Of a stretch of DNA of 64,000 nt, positions 1-8,406 are shown one piece after another (position 1 is the first letter of the stretch; each line of letters opens with the position of its first letter). This stretch comes from Legionella rubrilucens (GTDB lineage: Bacteria > Pseudomonadota > Gammaproteobacteria > Legionellales > Legionellaceae). The translations under genes were made by a program, and so were the position numbers. The stretch covers positions 82,649 to 146,648 of the forward strand of contig NZ_LNYT01000003.1 in the NCBI RefSeq assembly GCF_001468125.1. The letters are read 5' to 3'. A model generated the notes under the pieces. It did not search any database and was not told the origin of the DNA. It was given only the letters and a program-made list of their open reading frames with translations.

Positions 1-10
1 CAGTGCCGTA

Positions 11-922
11 TTGAGTCTCGAGGGTCATGACAAAGTGGCATTGACAAAAAAATCACCTTTCTTATTGCTGGCAGTCATGCTGCCAACGTCAGAGCTGACT
101 GGAAAGACTCCGCTGGCAATCATGATTGAGCGGTTGCAGGAATTACAATCAGAAATAGCCTTGCGGCGACACGACAAATCCAGCCCTTTAAGTATTTTTT
201 CGGATGCGAAAAACCCGCCGGACCTTAAGGATTTAATCCCCAAAACAGCCCCTTCCGCCTCATCAACGGCAGTTCATCCTTTGAAATCCCTGTCTGATCT
301 ACTCTCCATGGAAACGATGGAACCCCTGGTTTCTGCCCACGTCTTAAAGCCGCCGCCAGTGGAAAGCGTCAAGCCAGCATCATCTGAGGTAAAATGGAAG
401 TGCCAACGGTTGACGGAGAAGGAAACAAATTATGCCTATGCGCTGTATGGCCTCGAGCAGAAGGTACGGGAATTTAAAGAATTAAGCGAGGATGGAAAAG
501 TACTGAGGTACAAGGAAGCCTTTGATGAAATCGATGCCTTGCATCAAAACTTAAAAAGCTTCTGGGACGATTACAGTAAGTCCGATAAAAAGGAGAAGGC
601 TTATGAACTTTTCGCACAGAAGTCACTCGCGGAGATTGCCAAAAACAGGCAGCGAATTGAACGCCATCGCGGTTGCGGACAAATTGTAACCAATCTGGTG
701 CTGGGTGTAGTGGGTATTGTGATCTTTTATTTTGCCGCCTGTGCCATCAAATGGGCCTTTAATAAGCATTTCTTCTTTAAACCCAATACCGAGACGGCCA
801 CTATCATTCAAACCCTGGTGGAGAATTTGGACAAGCTTAAGACAGACGAAGCGAAGGAAGTGATCGAAGAAGAGGTCATTAATCCGGGCTTGGGTAGTGA
901 GTGCCTGCTTCCATTTAAGTAA
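11..922 (+). CDS. Unknown membrane-anchored protein, probably 5'-truncated by the window edge
   Basis: I do not recognise this protein. The reading frame is open to the left edge with no stop, so the TTG at 11 is only the first possible start visible and the gene may begin outside the window; the first in-frame ATG is at 77. About 220 charged, largely helical residues (Lys/Glu-rich, likely coiled coil around residues 130-220) precede one clear hydrophobic segment at about residues 225-248. A short acidic tail follows. This suggests a protein anchored near its C terminus. The architecture is common among Legionella effector candidates, but no functional motif is visible. It ends 75 bp before pilS on the same strand. 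Confidence 0.6.
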   Translation: MSLEGHDKVALTKKSPFLLLAVMLPTSELTGKTPLAIMIERLQELQSEIALRRHDKSSPLSIFSDAKNPPDLKDLIPKTAPSASSTAVHPLKSLSDLLSMETMEPLVSAHVLKPPPVESVKPASSEVKWKCQRLTEKETNYAYALYGLEQKVREFKELSEDGKVLRYKEAFDEIDALHQNLKSFWDDYSKSDKKEKAYELFAQKSLAEIAKNRQRIERHRGCGQIVTNLVLGVVGIVIFYFAACAIKWAFNKHFFFKPNTETATIIQTLVENLDKLKTDEAKEVIEEEVINPGLGSECLLPFK

Positions 923-997
923 ATCGCCCGTTTGACGATAAATAAAGCAGTTCAGAGCAAAGGGATATAGGCTAAACGCTTCTAGCAGGATAAAAGG

Positions 998-2587
998 ATG
1001 CTTGATCCACAACACGAAGAAAAATATACGGCTTCCAAATGGCGATTGTTGTTTGTCTATCATTTTTACCGCCTCGGCTGTGTGCTGCTCTTTTTTGGCA
1101 TATTGATCTACGATGCCCTGGGTTTTCACGATTACAATTGGCCATTTATTGCACTAAATACCATGTATCTGGTGATGGCGCTGCTCTTTCTGTATTTGCA
1201 GTACCTTCATCGACCTGGCTTTAAGACGCAGGTTATTATCTCGGGAACAATGGATATCATTGCACAGGCTTTACTCATCAGTCTGCTTGGCAATACCCGT
1301 TCCTGGCTGGGTATCCTGTTGAATGCAACCATTGCTGCGTTAAGTATTCTGGTGCCCGGACGTCTGGCTATTTTTTTTGCATCCATTGCCAGTTGCATGT
1401 TGTTGGGTTTCAGTATCCTGCAATACATTCACAGCGACTCGGATAATTTGAGTACCTTCTTTTACAGCGGGGTGCATGGCGCCGGGATCTTCGCCACAGC
1501 AATCACCGCCTGGTACCTGGCCAACCGCGTCCGTGCCAGCGAAACACTGGCTGTGCATCGCAGCCACGAATTGGCCAGTATGCAGCGCATCAATGAATAC
1601 ATTGTCGAGCGGCTGCATTCCGGCGTTATTTATGTTGATGCCAATCAGACAATCAAATTAATTAATGGGGCAGCACGTCAATTTTTCAATTGCCTGCAAA
1701 CCCGGGATTTAGCGACCATTGACCAGTTGTCGCCAAGTTTGGCTAAAAAATACCAGGACTACCTGAAAAAGATCATGGATAATTTCCGTCCCGCCAAAAC
1801 CATTATTAACGATCCTTACTTGAGGGTTCATTTTTTTCCGACACAGGTCGGGACGAAGGTCGCGGTTTTAATCCTTTTAGACGACATGAGTGCAGTCTCA
1901 CAACAGGCACAGCAATTGAAACTGGCGTCTTTGGGTCGTTTTTCCGCCAGCATTGCCCACGAATTGCGTAACCCTCTGGGGGCCATCTCGCATGCCGTGC
2001 AACTGATGGGGGAGAATGACACGCTTACTGAAGATGATTTACGGCTTAAAGAATTGATTATCAATAATTGCCATCGTATGAATCGGGTGATTAAAAATGT
2101 CATGCAGCTCTCACGAAGGGAGCAATCACAACAGCAAGTCATTGATTTAGCCTCCTTTCTTAATCAGTTCAAACAGGACTTCTGCAGTCATTCCGCCTGT
2201 TCAATTCAAATCGAGCTGCCAGAAGTACCCCTGTTGCCTTTTCATTTTGATAAAAGCCAACTTGAGCAAATTTTGGTTATACTTTGTGATAATGCCATTC
2301 AACACGGGAAAGATAAGACAGGTCAGGTCGAAATTACCATCAAAGCCAGGCAAACGGAGCAAAATACGCAGTTAATGGTCTGCGATACCGGTCCGGGCGT
2401 GAAAGAATCGGTCATGGATGCCATTTTTGACCCATTTTTCAGTACGGTCAGAACCGGTTACGGCATGGGCCTTTACATTGCCCGTGACCTGTGCGAAATC
2501 AATCAGGCCAGCTTAAATGTTATGAATAGGGAAAAAGGGTGTTGTTTTACCATCACCTTAAATCAGGCAAGTGAGATGCTATTATGA
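998..2587 (+). CDS. pilS: PilS, sensor histidine kinase of the type IV pilus two-component system
   Basis: Inner-membrane sensor kinase that phosphorylates PilR to control pilin and type IV pilus genes. The first ~190 residues hold about six hydrophobic segments, as in PilS. A PAS-like linker follows, then the HisKA box with phospho-accepting His321 in SIAHELRNP, and the HATPase domain with N box (CDNAIQHGK), G1 (DTGPGV), F box (DPFFSTV) and G2 (GYGMGL). At 529 aa it has the usual PilS length. The ATG is preceded by AGGATAAAAGG. It overlaps pilR by 4 bp (ATGA), so the two are translationally coupled. NtrB-like kinases share the C-terminal half, but the membrane domain and the PilR partner favour PilS. 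Confidence 0.88.
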   Translation: MLDPQHEEKYTASKWRLLFVYHFYRLGCVLLFFGILIYDALGFHDYNWPFIALNTMYLVMALLFLYLQYLHRPGFKTQVIISGTMDIIAQALLISLLGNTRSWLGILLNATIAALSILVPGRLAIFFASIASCMLLGFSILQYIHSDSDNLSTFFYSGVHGAGIFATAITAWYLANRVRASETLAVHRSHELASMQRINEYIVERLHSGVIYVDANQTIKLINGAARQFFNCLQTRDLATIDQLSPSLAKKYQDYLKKIMDNFRPAKTIINDPYLRVHFFPTQVGTKVAVLILLDDMSAVSQQAQQLKLASLGRFSASIAHELRNPLGAISHAVQLMGENDTLTEDDLRLKELIINNCHRMNRVIKNVMQLSRREQSQQQVIDLASFLNQFKQDFCSHSACSIQIELPEVPLLPFHFDKSQLEQILVILCDNAIQHGKDKTGQVEITIKARQTEQNTQLMVCDTGPGVKESVMDAIFDPFFSTVRTGYGMGLYIARDLCEINQASLNVMNREKGCCFTITLNQASEMLL

Positions 2588-3933
2588 GTAAGACCAAGAT
2601 CCTTGTGGTGGATGATGAGCCGGATATCTGTGAACTGTTGTCGTTAACCTTAAAGCGCATGGGTTTAAACTGCGATACGGCCAATACCTATCAGCAAGGC
2701 ATCCATTTTATCAATTCAGAGGATTATTCCCTGGTATTAACGGACATGCATCTTCCTGACGGTGACGGCATTGAACTGGTAAAATACATTCAAAAAAGCC
2801 GCCCGCAGATTCCTGTGGCCGTCATCACGGCGTATGGAAACGTGGACGGTGCCGTGAATACGCTTAAGGCCGGGGCGTTTGATTACGTCTCCAAGCCCAT
2901 TGATCTTCCCATGCTTAAGGACTTGGTAAAAACGGCATTGTCCATGCAGCAGAAACCCATGGTGTCACGCGATGATGTGCTGCTCGGCAATAGTCCCATC
3001 ATGCAGGAATTGCGGCAAAACATCGGCAAACTTGCTCGCAGTCAGGCGCCTGTTTTTATTCTTGGGGAATCCGGGGTTGGTAAGGAGTTGGTGGCGCAGT
3101 TGATTCATAACCAGGGGCCGCGTGCTGAAAAGCCTTTTATTCCGGTAAACTGCGGCGCTATTCCCTCTGAACTTATGGAATCGGAATTTTTCGGCCATAA
3201 AAAAGGCAGTTTCACCGGCGCCATCGGTGACAAATCCGGTCTTTTTGTGGCAGCCAATGGCGGCACTCTTTTTTTGGATGAGATTGCCGAGCTGCCCTTG
3301 GCCATGCAGGTGAAGCTGTTGCGGGCGATTCAGGAAAAAGCCATAAAACCCATAGGCGAACACAATGAAATCCCTGTTGATGTGCGGATTTTGAGCGCCA
3401 GCCATAAAAACCTGCAGAATGAAATTGCCTGCGGCCGTTTCAGGCAGGATTTGTATTATCGGGTGAATGTGATTGAGTTACGGGTGCCGACTCTCCAGGA
3501 AAGGTTATCGGATATCCCGCTGCTGGCCAACCACATATTGCAGCATTTGGCCGCTGAACAGCATCGGCCAATGGAACCTTTGTCCAAGGCCTGTATCCAG
3601 GCCCTGCAGAATTACCATTTTCCCGGCAACGTGCGTGAGCTTGAAAATATTCTGGAAAGGGCGATGGCGATGTGTGAGGGAAATACCATCAGTGTGGACG
3701 ACCTGCATCTACCGGCAGCCCCCCCTGTGGCGGTGTCTGTTGAAGAAAACGCCGTAGCGTTGCCGTCTGCCCCGCTGCCGAAAAACCTTGACGGCTCCCT
3801 GTATGAACATGAGAAAGAGCTGATTCTAAGCGCCCTTGAAAAAACAAAATGGAACCGCACGGCGGCGGCCAAGTTGTTAGGTGTGAGTTTTAGAACATTA
3901 AGGTACCGCCTGAAAAAACTGGGTCTTGATTAA
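2584..3933 (+). CDS. pilR: PilR, sigma-54-dependent response regulator
   Basis: Transcription activator paired with PilS that drives RpoN-dependent promoters. The receiver domain (about 1-120) has the acidic pair Asp10/Asp11, the phospho-acceptor Asp54 and a conserved Lys in SKP. The AAA+ domain has Walker A GESGVGKE at residues 161-168, the sigma-54-contacting GSFTGA loop and the Walker B segment TLFLDEIAE. A Fis-type helix-turn-helix ends the protein (NRTAAAKLLGVS onward). All catalytic elements are intact, so it should be active. It is the second gene of the pilSR operon; pilA is not in the window. NtrC and FleR share this architecture, and the assignment to PilR rests on the kinase. Confidence 0.88.
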   Translation: MSKTKILVVDDEPDICELLSLTLKRMGLNCDTANTYQQGIHFINSEDYSLVLTDMHLPDGDGIELVKYIQKSRPQIPVAVITAYGNVDGAVNTLKAGAFDYVSKPIDLPMLKDLVKTALSMQQKPMVSRDDVLLGNSPIMQELRQNIGKLARSQAPVFILGESGVGKELVAQLIHNQGPRAEKPFIPVNCGAIPSELMESEFFGHKKGSFTGAIGDKSGLFVAANGGTLFLDEIAELPLAMQVKLLRAIQEKAIKPIGEHNEIPVDVRILSASHKNLQNEIACGRFRQDLYYRVNVIELRVPTLQERLSDIPLLANHILQHLAAEQHRPMEPLSKACIQALQNYHFPGNVRELENILERAMAMCEGNTISVDDLHLPAAPPVAVSVEENAVALPSAPLPKNLDGSLYEHEKELILSALEKTKWNRTAAAKLLGVSFRTLRYRLKKLGLD

Positions 3934-4658
3934 ACCGGTATCGTTTCTGAGCCCAATGCCGTTTTGGCCGTTATGGATTTTTTATAAACCAGGCTGATCG
4001 CCTGCCCATCCCAGACATAACTGTAGTGGCTTCCCTGTTTACAGCTGATCAGGGTTTTGGGTCGAAACAAGGCAAAATTTTTCCCTTCACCCCGTACGGA
4101 ATGATAAACAAGGCCATCCTCGCCGAGCTTCTTAACCGCTGCGCCAAGACCCTGGCCGTATTGATAATCCGTGCGATGATAAACCGGGTGCGATTCCGGA
4201 TTAAGCGGCAGAAGGTCGTAGAGGGTCGCGTTAAACTGAGCCACGAGGCTTCGCATGTCTATTTCTTGAGCCGGTTCATGGGTGTACTGTAAAAAACGCT
4301 GACGATGATAGACCGTTTCCGCGATCGCCGTTTCCAATCGTTCCGCCGCATAGAAAATGCCATAATCGCCATTGGAAAAACGGCTGCCGTCGGGGTTGGT
4401 GTGGGTAAAGGCAGCCATGATAAAACCGCTTCCCGTGGTGCCAAAAACCCTTTCTTTTGCAGGCAGCAGGCCCAGATTACCGACTTCATCCTGAATACGG
4501 GGATTCGTCAGGGACTGCACTTTATACAGAGCCTCGAATTCCTCTGCATCCGCCACATCCTCAAACAGTGAAATCGGAGGAAATTTGGAAGGAATTAATC
4601 GATAGCATCGCTGGGACGCAAACCTTGTCTTTTTCAGTGTGTCGATGAGGGACATCAT
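3930..4658 (-). CDS. RES-domain toxin
   Basis: Toxin half of a RES/Xre toxin-antitoxin pair. Established RES toxins degrade NAD+ and stop growth. The conserved Arg, Glu and Ser surroundings are visible: an N-terminal CYRLI region with basic residues, the YGIFYAAERLETAIAE block near the middle, and the VYHSVRGEGKNFALF block near the C terminus. At 242 aa it is longer than minimal RES proteins (about 150-170 aa) but typical for those with an N-terminal extension. Its start overlaps the antitoxin stop by 4 bp, giving antitoxin-then-toxin order. It is convergent with pilR, their 3' ends sharing 4 bp. No frameshift or lost block is seen. Confidence 0.85.
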   Translation of the reverse strand: MMSLIDTLKKTRFASQRCYRLIPSKFPPISLFEDVADAEEFEALYKVQSLTNPRIQDEVGNLGLLPAKERVFGTTGSGFIMAAFTHTNPDGSRFSNGDYGIFYAAERLETAIAETVYHRQRFLQYTHEPAQEIDMRSLVAQFNATLYDLLPLNPESHPVYHRTDYQYGQGLGAAVKKLGEDGLVYHSVRGEGKNFALFRPKTLISCKQGSHYSYVWDGQAISLVYKKSITAKTALGSETIPV

Positions 4659-5053
4659 GCTTTACCGCCTCGCTCGGCATTTAAACGGCTGGCAATGGAC
4701 CATAAGTCGACCACACGGCCCTGCATCATGATGGCCATGGCGGATTGACCATTGAAAAAAGGAGCATGGTTTGGCTTTCGAACCCAGCCATACACCGATT
4801 CGGGATGAGAAAAGAGGATGCGCAATGCGGCATGAATATTCAAAAGGTAGGATAAACGTTCGGCCAAATCACGGCTTATCAGGGCCTTGTCCGGATCGCT
4901 TTTGTATTTAAACAGGGTTGAGCGTTTTAAACCCAGAAGCGTCTGCATTTCTTCGGTGCTGCAGTGCCATCTTTCAAGGATGGCCACGACTGCTTTAAAG
5001 GCGGCTTGCAAATCATTCATCGTTAATGGGGTATTTGCCGTAAATGGTATCAT
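4655..5053 (-). CDS. Xre/MbcA/ParS-type antitoxin (DUF2384)
   Basis: Antitoxin of the RES pair: it binds and neutralises the toxin and represses the operon. The N-terminal half is a helix-turn-helix (around MQTLLGLKRSTLFKYK). The C-terminal half carries the DUF2384 signature, with a conserved Trp in VYGWVRKPN and the FFNGQSAMAIMMQGRV block that contacts RES toxins. At 132 aa it is within the family's range. The start is the ATG at 5053; the later in-frame Met before NDLQ cannot be excluded. Two palindromes lie just upstream over a plausible promoter, fitting autoregulation. As first gene of a two-gene operon it is translationally coupled to the toxin. Confidence 0.86.
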   Translation of the reverse strand: MIPFTANTPLTMNDLQAAFKAVVAILERWHCSTEEMQTLLGLKRSTLFKYKSDPDKALISRDLAERLSYLLNIHAALRILFSHPESVYGWVRKPNHAPFFNGQSAMAIMMQGRVVDLWSIASRLNAERGGKA

Positions 5054-5080
5054 TGTTGCTGTCCCTGTTGGCTGTTCCTT

Positions 5081-5125
5081 AGTCTAAATATAGATTATTT
5101 TTTTCATTTAGTCTATATATGGACT
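5081..5125 (-). promoter_or_regulatory. Toxin-antitoxin promoter with two palindromic operators
   Basis: Two related 16-bp palindromes occur at 5081-5096 (AGTCTAAATATAGATT) and 5110-5125 (AGTCTATATATGGACT), centres 29 bp apart. On the minus strand a -35-like TAGACT (5110-5115) and a -10-like TATATT (5087-5092) are separated by exactly 17 bp, so each palindrome covers one promoter hexamer. This is the expected layout for an autorepressed toxin-antitoxin operon. The palindromes are seen directly; binding by the antitoxin is inferred. The distal palindrome ends on the first base of the neighbouring protease stop codon. Confidence 0.7.
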
Positions 5126-6546
5126 TACTGTTCCACCATAAACCGGATGTCGTCTTTCAAGGCAGTAATGCGGGCCTCGAGGTAATGATCGTTTCCTGCC
5201 AGCTTTTTAGCCACGTTCAGCTGCCGCAGGGCATCCCGTGACCGTCCCTGCAGCAGATTACACTGGGCCTGGGTAAAATAGGCATAGCCTTTCTGCCTGG
5301 AGGCAGCCTGCGCCTGGGCTAAGGTTTCGCACAGGGGGAGGTCGCGTTTGAATTGACGAAATCCCTTTAACAGGATGGCGGTAGCCTGTTCGGGCTGTCC
5401 AGCGGCAAGAAGGCCCTCGGCATAAGCCATCAGCGCGGCGTAATTCTCGGGGTAATTGGATTGCAGCTCCTTAAGTCGTTTTAACGCCGTATTAAACTGC
5501 CGATTGCCTGCCTCGGCTTCGGCCATGGCCACCTGATAAAAAAGATTGTCTTTGTTTTCTGTGGTCAAACGGGTTAATTGAAGTTCGGCATTGCCAAATT
5601 GATTGGCCTTCATCAAGGCCAGGCTCTGCCCATACTGACAGGCCGCTGCAGTATTATGCCGCCGACATTCATTCTGATAATAATCCAGCATCTGTTTGCT
5701 GTTTTCCGCCAGGCTGTTGCGGATGAGTTCTTTAAACAAATGATAATCAAGGCTGTCGGGGTAATTTTTATGGTTCACGTTGCCGCTGCGATTCTCTGCT
5801 TCGGCGATACGATCGTCATCCAGCGGGTGGGTGCGTAAAATGGCAGGAATGTTGTCCGTGTAATAATAGCGGGTGGCTTCCTGCATTTTTTTAAAAAAAC
5901 CGGCCATGCCGCGGGGATCAAAACCCGCTTTCATGAGCATGGCAATGCCGATACGATCCGCTTCTTTCTCATTAGCACGGGTAAAATTGATATTGTCCTG
6001 GGCAAACCCGGTAATCGACGCCATCATGGCGCCGCCGGCAAGCGTTGGGTTGATGGCGCCTAATGCCACGGCGGCGAGCATGGAGGCCAGCATGGGGACA
6101 CGCATCTGCTTTTGATGTTGAATCATACGATAAAGGTGGTGCAGCCGGACGTGGGCAATTTCATGCGCCATCACCGCGGCCAGTTCATTTTCATTTTGGG
6201 TGGCAAGAATCAATTGGGTATTGATGCCTATATAACCGCCGGGACCTGCGAAGGCGTTAATTTCATTGGATTTAACAATAAAAAAATAGGGCAGCGGCAT
6301 GCGGGCAAACTGAGATAAGCGTTTGCCTAAATGATTAATGTATTGGGTTGCGAGCGGGGTGCGGACCACGAGATCCGATTGATTAATCAATTGCCTGAAT
6401 TCCTTTTCAAGCTCCTCAAGCTCACTGGTCGAATAGGGGCTGAATGCCTGCGCTGTGTGGTTGCCAAGGCCCATGGACATGATAATAACCAGCGTGAGCG
6501 CATGACGGATGAATCTCCCTGTAACCCTTTGAAAACGGCGTGTCAT
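5125..6546 (-). CDS. bepA: BepA-like M48 metalloprotease with TPR domain
   Basis: Periplasmic zinc protease of the BepA (YfgC) family, which helps outer-membrane protein and LptD assembly and degrades stalled barrels. A signal peptide covers about residues 1-35. The zinc motif HEIAH is at residues 128-132, and the third ligand Glu195 sits in NEKEADRIG. The last ~200 residues are tetratricopeptide-like helices ending near the C terminus. Its 473 aa matches the family (E. coli BepA about 487). It is monocistronic on the minus strand, with 71 bp to the antitoxin start beyond its stop. Related Legionella M48 proteases exist, so orthology to BepA itself is less certain than the family. Confidence 0.82.
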   Translation of the reverse strand: MTRRFQRVTGRFIRHALTLVIIMSMGLGNHTAQAFSPYSTSELEELEKEFRQLINQSDLVVRTPLATQYINHLGKRLSQFARMPLPYFFIVKSNEINAFAGPGGYIGINTQLILATQNENELAAVMAHEIAHVRLHHLYRMIQHQKQMRVPMLASMLAAVALGAINPTLAGGAMMASITGFAQDNINFTRANEKEADRIGIAMLMKAGFDPRGMAGFFKKMQEATRYYYTDNIPAILRTHPLDDDRIAEAENRSGNVNHKNYPDSLDYHLFKELIRNSLAENSKQMLDYYQNECRRHNTAAACQYGQSLALMKANQFGNAELQLTRLTTENKDNLFYQVAMAEAEAGNRQFNTALKRLKELQSNYPENYAALMAYAEGLLAAGQPEQATAILLKGFRQFKRDLPLCETLAQAQAASRQKGYAYFTQAQCNLLQGRSRDALRQLNVAKKLAGNDHYLEARITALKDDIRFMVEQ

Positions 6547-6733
6547 TCCTCATCCTCTCGTTGATATCCGGGAAAAACCATGGATTATAATAAAACAGTC
6601 CGTCAACCATGGCAAAAATTTAACATAAATCCCTGACAAACCGAGGGATTCCCCCGTGTTTTCATGATCAATACTACTCAGAAATTGAATAATTTGTTAT
6701 CATGTTTGGATTTTTAGAGTCATCGGTTTAACT

Positions 6734-7792
6734 ATGCACAATTCCTTTATGCTTAAAGCGCTTGATCAGGCAAGGTTAGGCAAGGGTTTTTGTGCACCCA
6801 ATCCCAGTGTCGGCGCCGTGGCGGTGCGCGAGCAGGCGATTATTGCTGCCGGGTATCACGCCGGGGCAGGCAAACCGCATGCCGAGCAGGAGGTGCTCAA
6901 GCAATTGTCGGGCAATCTGGGGGAGGTGACTTTGTATGTCACCCTCGAGCCCTGCAACCATTGGGGAAAAACGCCGCCTTGTGTCGAAGCCATTATTCAG
7001 GCAGGCGTCGGGCGGGTTATTTACGGCTTTGCCGACCCCAACCCCCTGGTGGCTGCCAATAATACCCCTGCCTTGTTACGTCAGCACGGCATTGAGGTCA
7101 TGGTGTGTCCTTTGCCTGAAATTGATGCGTTTTACCAAAGTTACTCTTATTGGACACTCACGAAAAAGCCCTGGGTTACCGCGAAAATAGCGCAAAGCCT
7201 CGATGGCAAAATAGGGGGGCCAAACGGTGAAAGGGTGCTGCTTTCCAATGAGGCCTGTGCTGAGTTCACTCACACACAGCGCCTTCACAGTGACATTCTA
7301 TTAACCACGGCGAAGACTATCCGCAGCGACAATCCCCGTCTGGATGTGCGCTTGCCCGGGTATACCTGCCCAAAGCCCATTGCAATCATTGATCGTAACC
7401 TTGGCTTAACGGCCGATGCGGCTGTTTTTACGACCGCTGAGTATTGCCATGTTTTTCACGACGAAACGGTCGACGTCAAAAAACCCCTTCCTCGCTGCAC
7501 CTACCATGCCATCAGCAGCCGCGAAGCCGGGCTGGATTTAAGTGCCGTGATTGCCCGGCTCGGGGCTTTAGGCTATCACGATGTCTGGGTTGAAGCCGGC
7601 GGGCGGTTGTTTTCCGCCCTGCATGAGCAACACCTGGTAAATACCACGTTTGTTTACCTCGTGCCTGAAGTATTAGGTGAATCCGCAGGCAGTGGTTATC
7701 ATGGCGGTCAGATTTTAAAGGGCAGACGTTCCGTCTCGTGGCAGGCGAAGGAAGACAATATGATATTGCGTCTGGATTGGTTGGAGAAGTGA
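6734..7792 (+). CDS. ribD: RibD, bifunctional deaminase/reductase of riboflavin synthesis
   Basis: Converts the GTP cyclohydrolase II product to 5-amino-6-ribitylamino-uracil phosphate: the N-terminal domain deaminates and the C-terminal domain reduces with NADPH. Zinc ligands of the deaminase are His49 (HAEQE), Cys74 and Cys83 (PCNHWGKTPPC). The reductase begins near residue 145 (KIAQSLDGKIGG). At 352 aa it is normal length. It is the first gene of ribD-ribE-ribBA-ribH; its stop overlaps the ribE start by 1 bp (TGATG). The 187-bp upstream gap shows no FMN riboswitch core, so FMN control by a riboswitch is not supported here. Confidence 0.93.
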   Translation: MHNSFMLKALDQARLGKGFCAPNPSVGAVAVREQAIIAAGYHAGAGKPHAEQEVLKQLSGNLGEVTLYVTLEPCNHWGKTPPCVEAIIQAGVGRVIYGFADPNPLVAANNTPALLRQHGIEVMVCPLPEIDAFYQSYSYWTLTKKPWVTAKIAQSLDGKIGGPNGERVLLSNEACAEFTHTQRLHSDILLTTAKTIRSDNPRLDVRLPGYTCPKPIAIIDRNLGLTADAAVFTTAEYCHVFHDETVDVKKPLPRCTYHAISSREAGLDLSAVIARLGALGYHDVWVEAGGRLFSALHEQHLVNTTFVYLVPEVLGESAGSGYHGGQILKGRRSVSWQAKEDNMILRLDWLEK

Positions 7793-8406
7793 TGTTTACC
7801 GGACTCATAGAAGAAAAAGCGCAGGTAATAAGTAACGAACCGGCTTCGGGAGGCAGGCAGCTCTGCCTGCATTCACCGTTTAAGGCGCTGCAAAGCGGTG
7901 AGAGCATTGCCGTGAACGGCGTATGCCTGACTTATAAGTCTGAGGACGCTTCGGGGCTGATTTTTGATGTTTCACCCGAAACGCTGGCTAAAACAACCTT
8001 AAGCGAACTGAAAGCAGGGGATTTAGTCAATCTCGAACGCGCCATGCTGGCGCATACCCGCTTTGGCGGCCACTATGTCAGCGGCCACGTCGACACGACA
8101 GCCTGTCTGGCCGGAATGAAAAGCGTGGGTGACTATTACGAAATTGAAGTGAATGATTTTGGTGCGGATGCCCGGCTGTACCTGCTTCCCAAGGGCAGTA
8201 TTACTCTGGATGGCGTGAGCTTGACCATTAACGCGGTAACCCCGGACGCAATTCACCTGATGCTGGTGCCGCATACGCTCAAGGTGACGACCCTGGGAGA
8301 CCTGAAACCCGGTCATCGGTTTAACGTGGAATTTGATTATTTGACTCGAATTGTTGCTCATCAACTCAGCATTTCGGGCCAGTTAAAGAATGAGGTTTAT
8401 TCATGA
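7792..8406 (+). CDS. ribE: Riboflavin synthase alpha subunit
   Basis: Catalyses dismutation of two 6,7-dimethyl-8-ribityllumazine molecules to riboflavin. The protein starts with the family's characteristic MFTGLIEE, which fixes the start at 7792 although the frame is open upstream inside ribD. Two lumazine-binding repeats are visible, the first with VNGVCLT and the second with LDGVSLTIN, each near the start of a half. It is 204 aa, close to the E. coli protein (213). It overlaps ribD by 1 bp and ribBA by 4 bp, so translation is coupled along the operon. This gene is called ribC in E. coli. Confidence 0.94.
   Translation: MFTGLIEEKAQVISNEPASGGRQLCLHSPFKALQSGESIAVNGVCLTYKSEDASGLIFDVSPETLAKTTLSELKAGDLVNLERAMLAHTRFGGHYVSGHVDTTACLAGMKSVGDYYEIEVNDFGADARLYLLPKGSITLDGVSLTINAVTPDAIHLMLVPHTLKVTTLGDLKPGHRFNVEFDYLTRIVAHQLSISGQLKNEVYS

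Noticed and set aside
6547..6733. FMN riboswitch before ribD
   Set aside because: I looked for the conserved AGGG and GGTGAAATTCCC-type core elements and found none.
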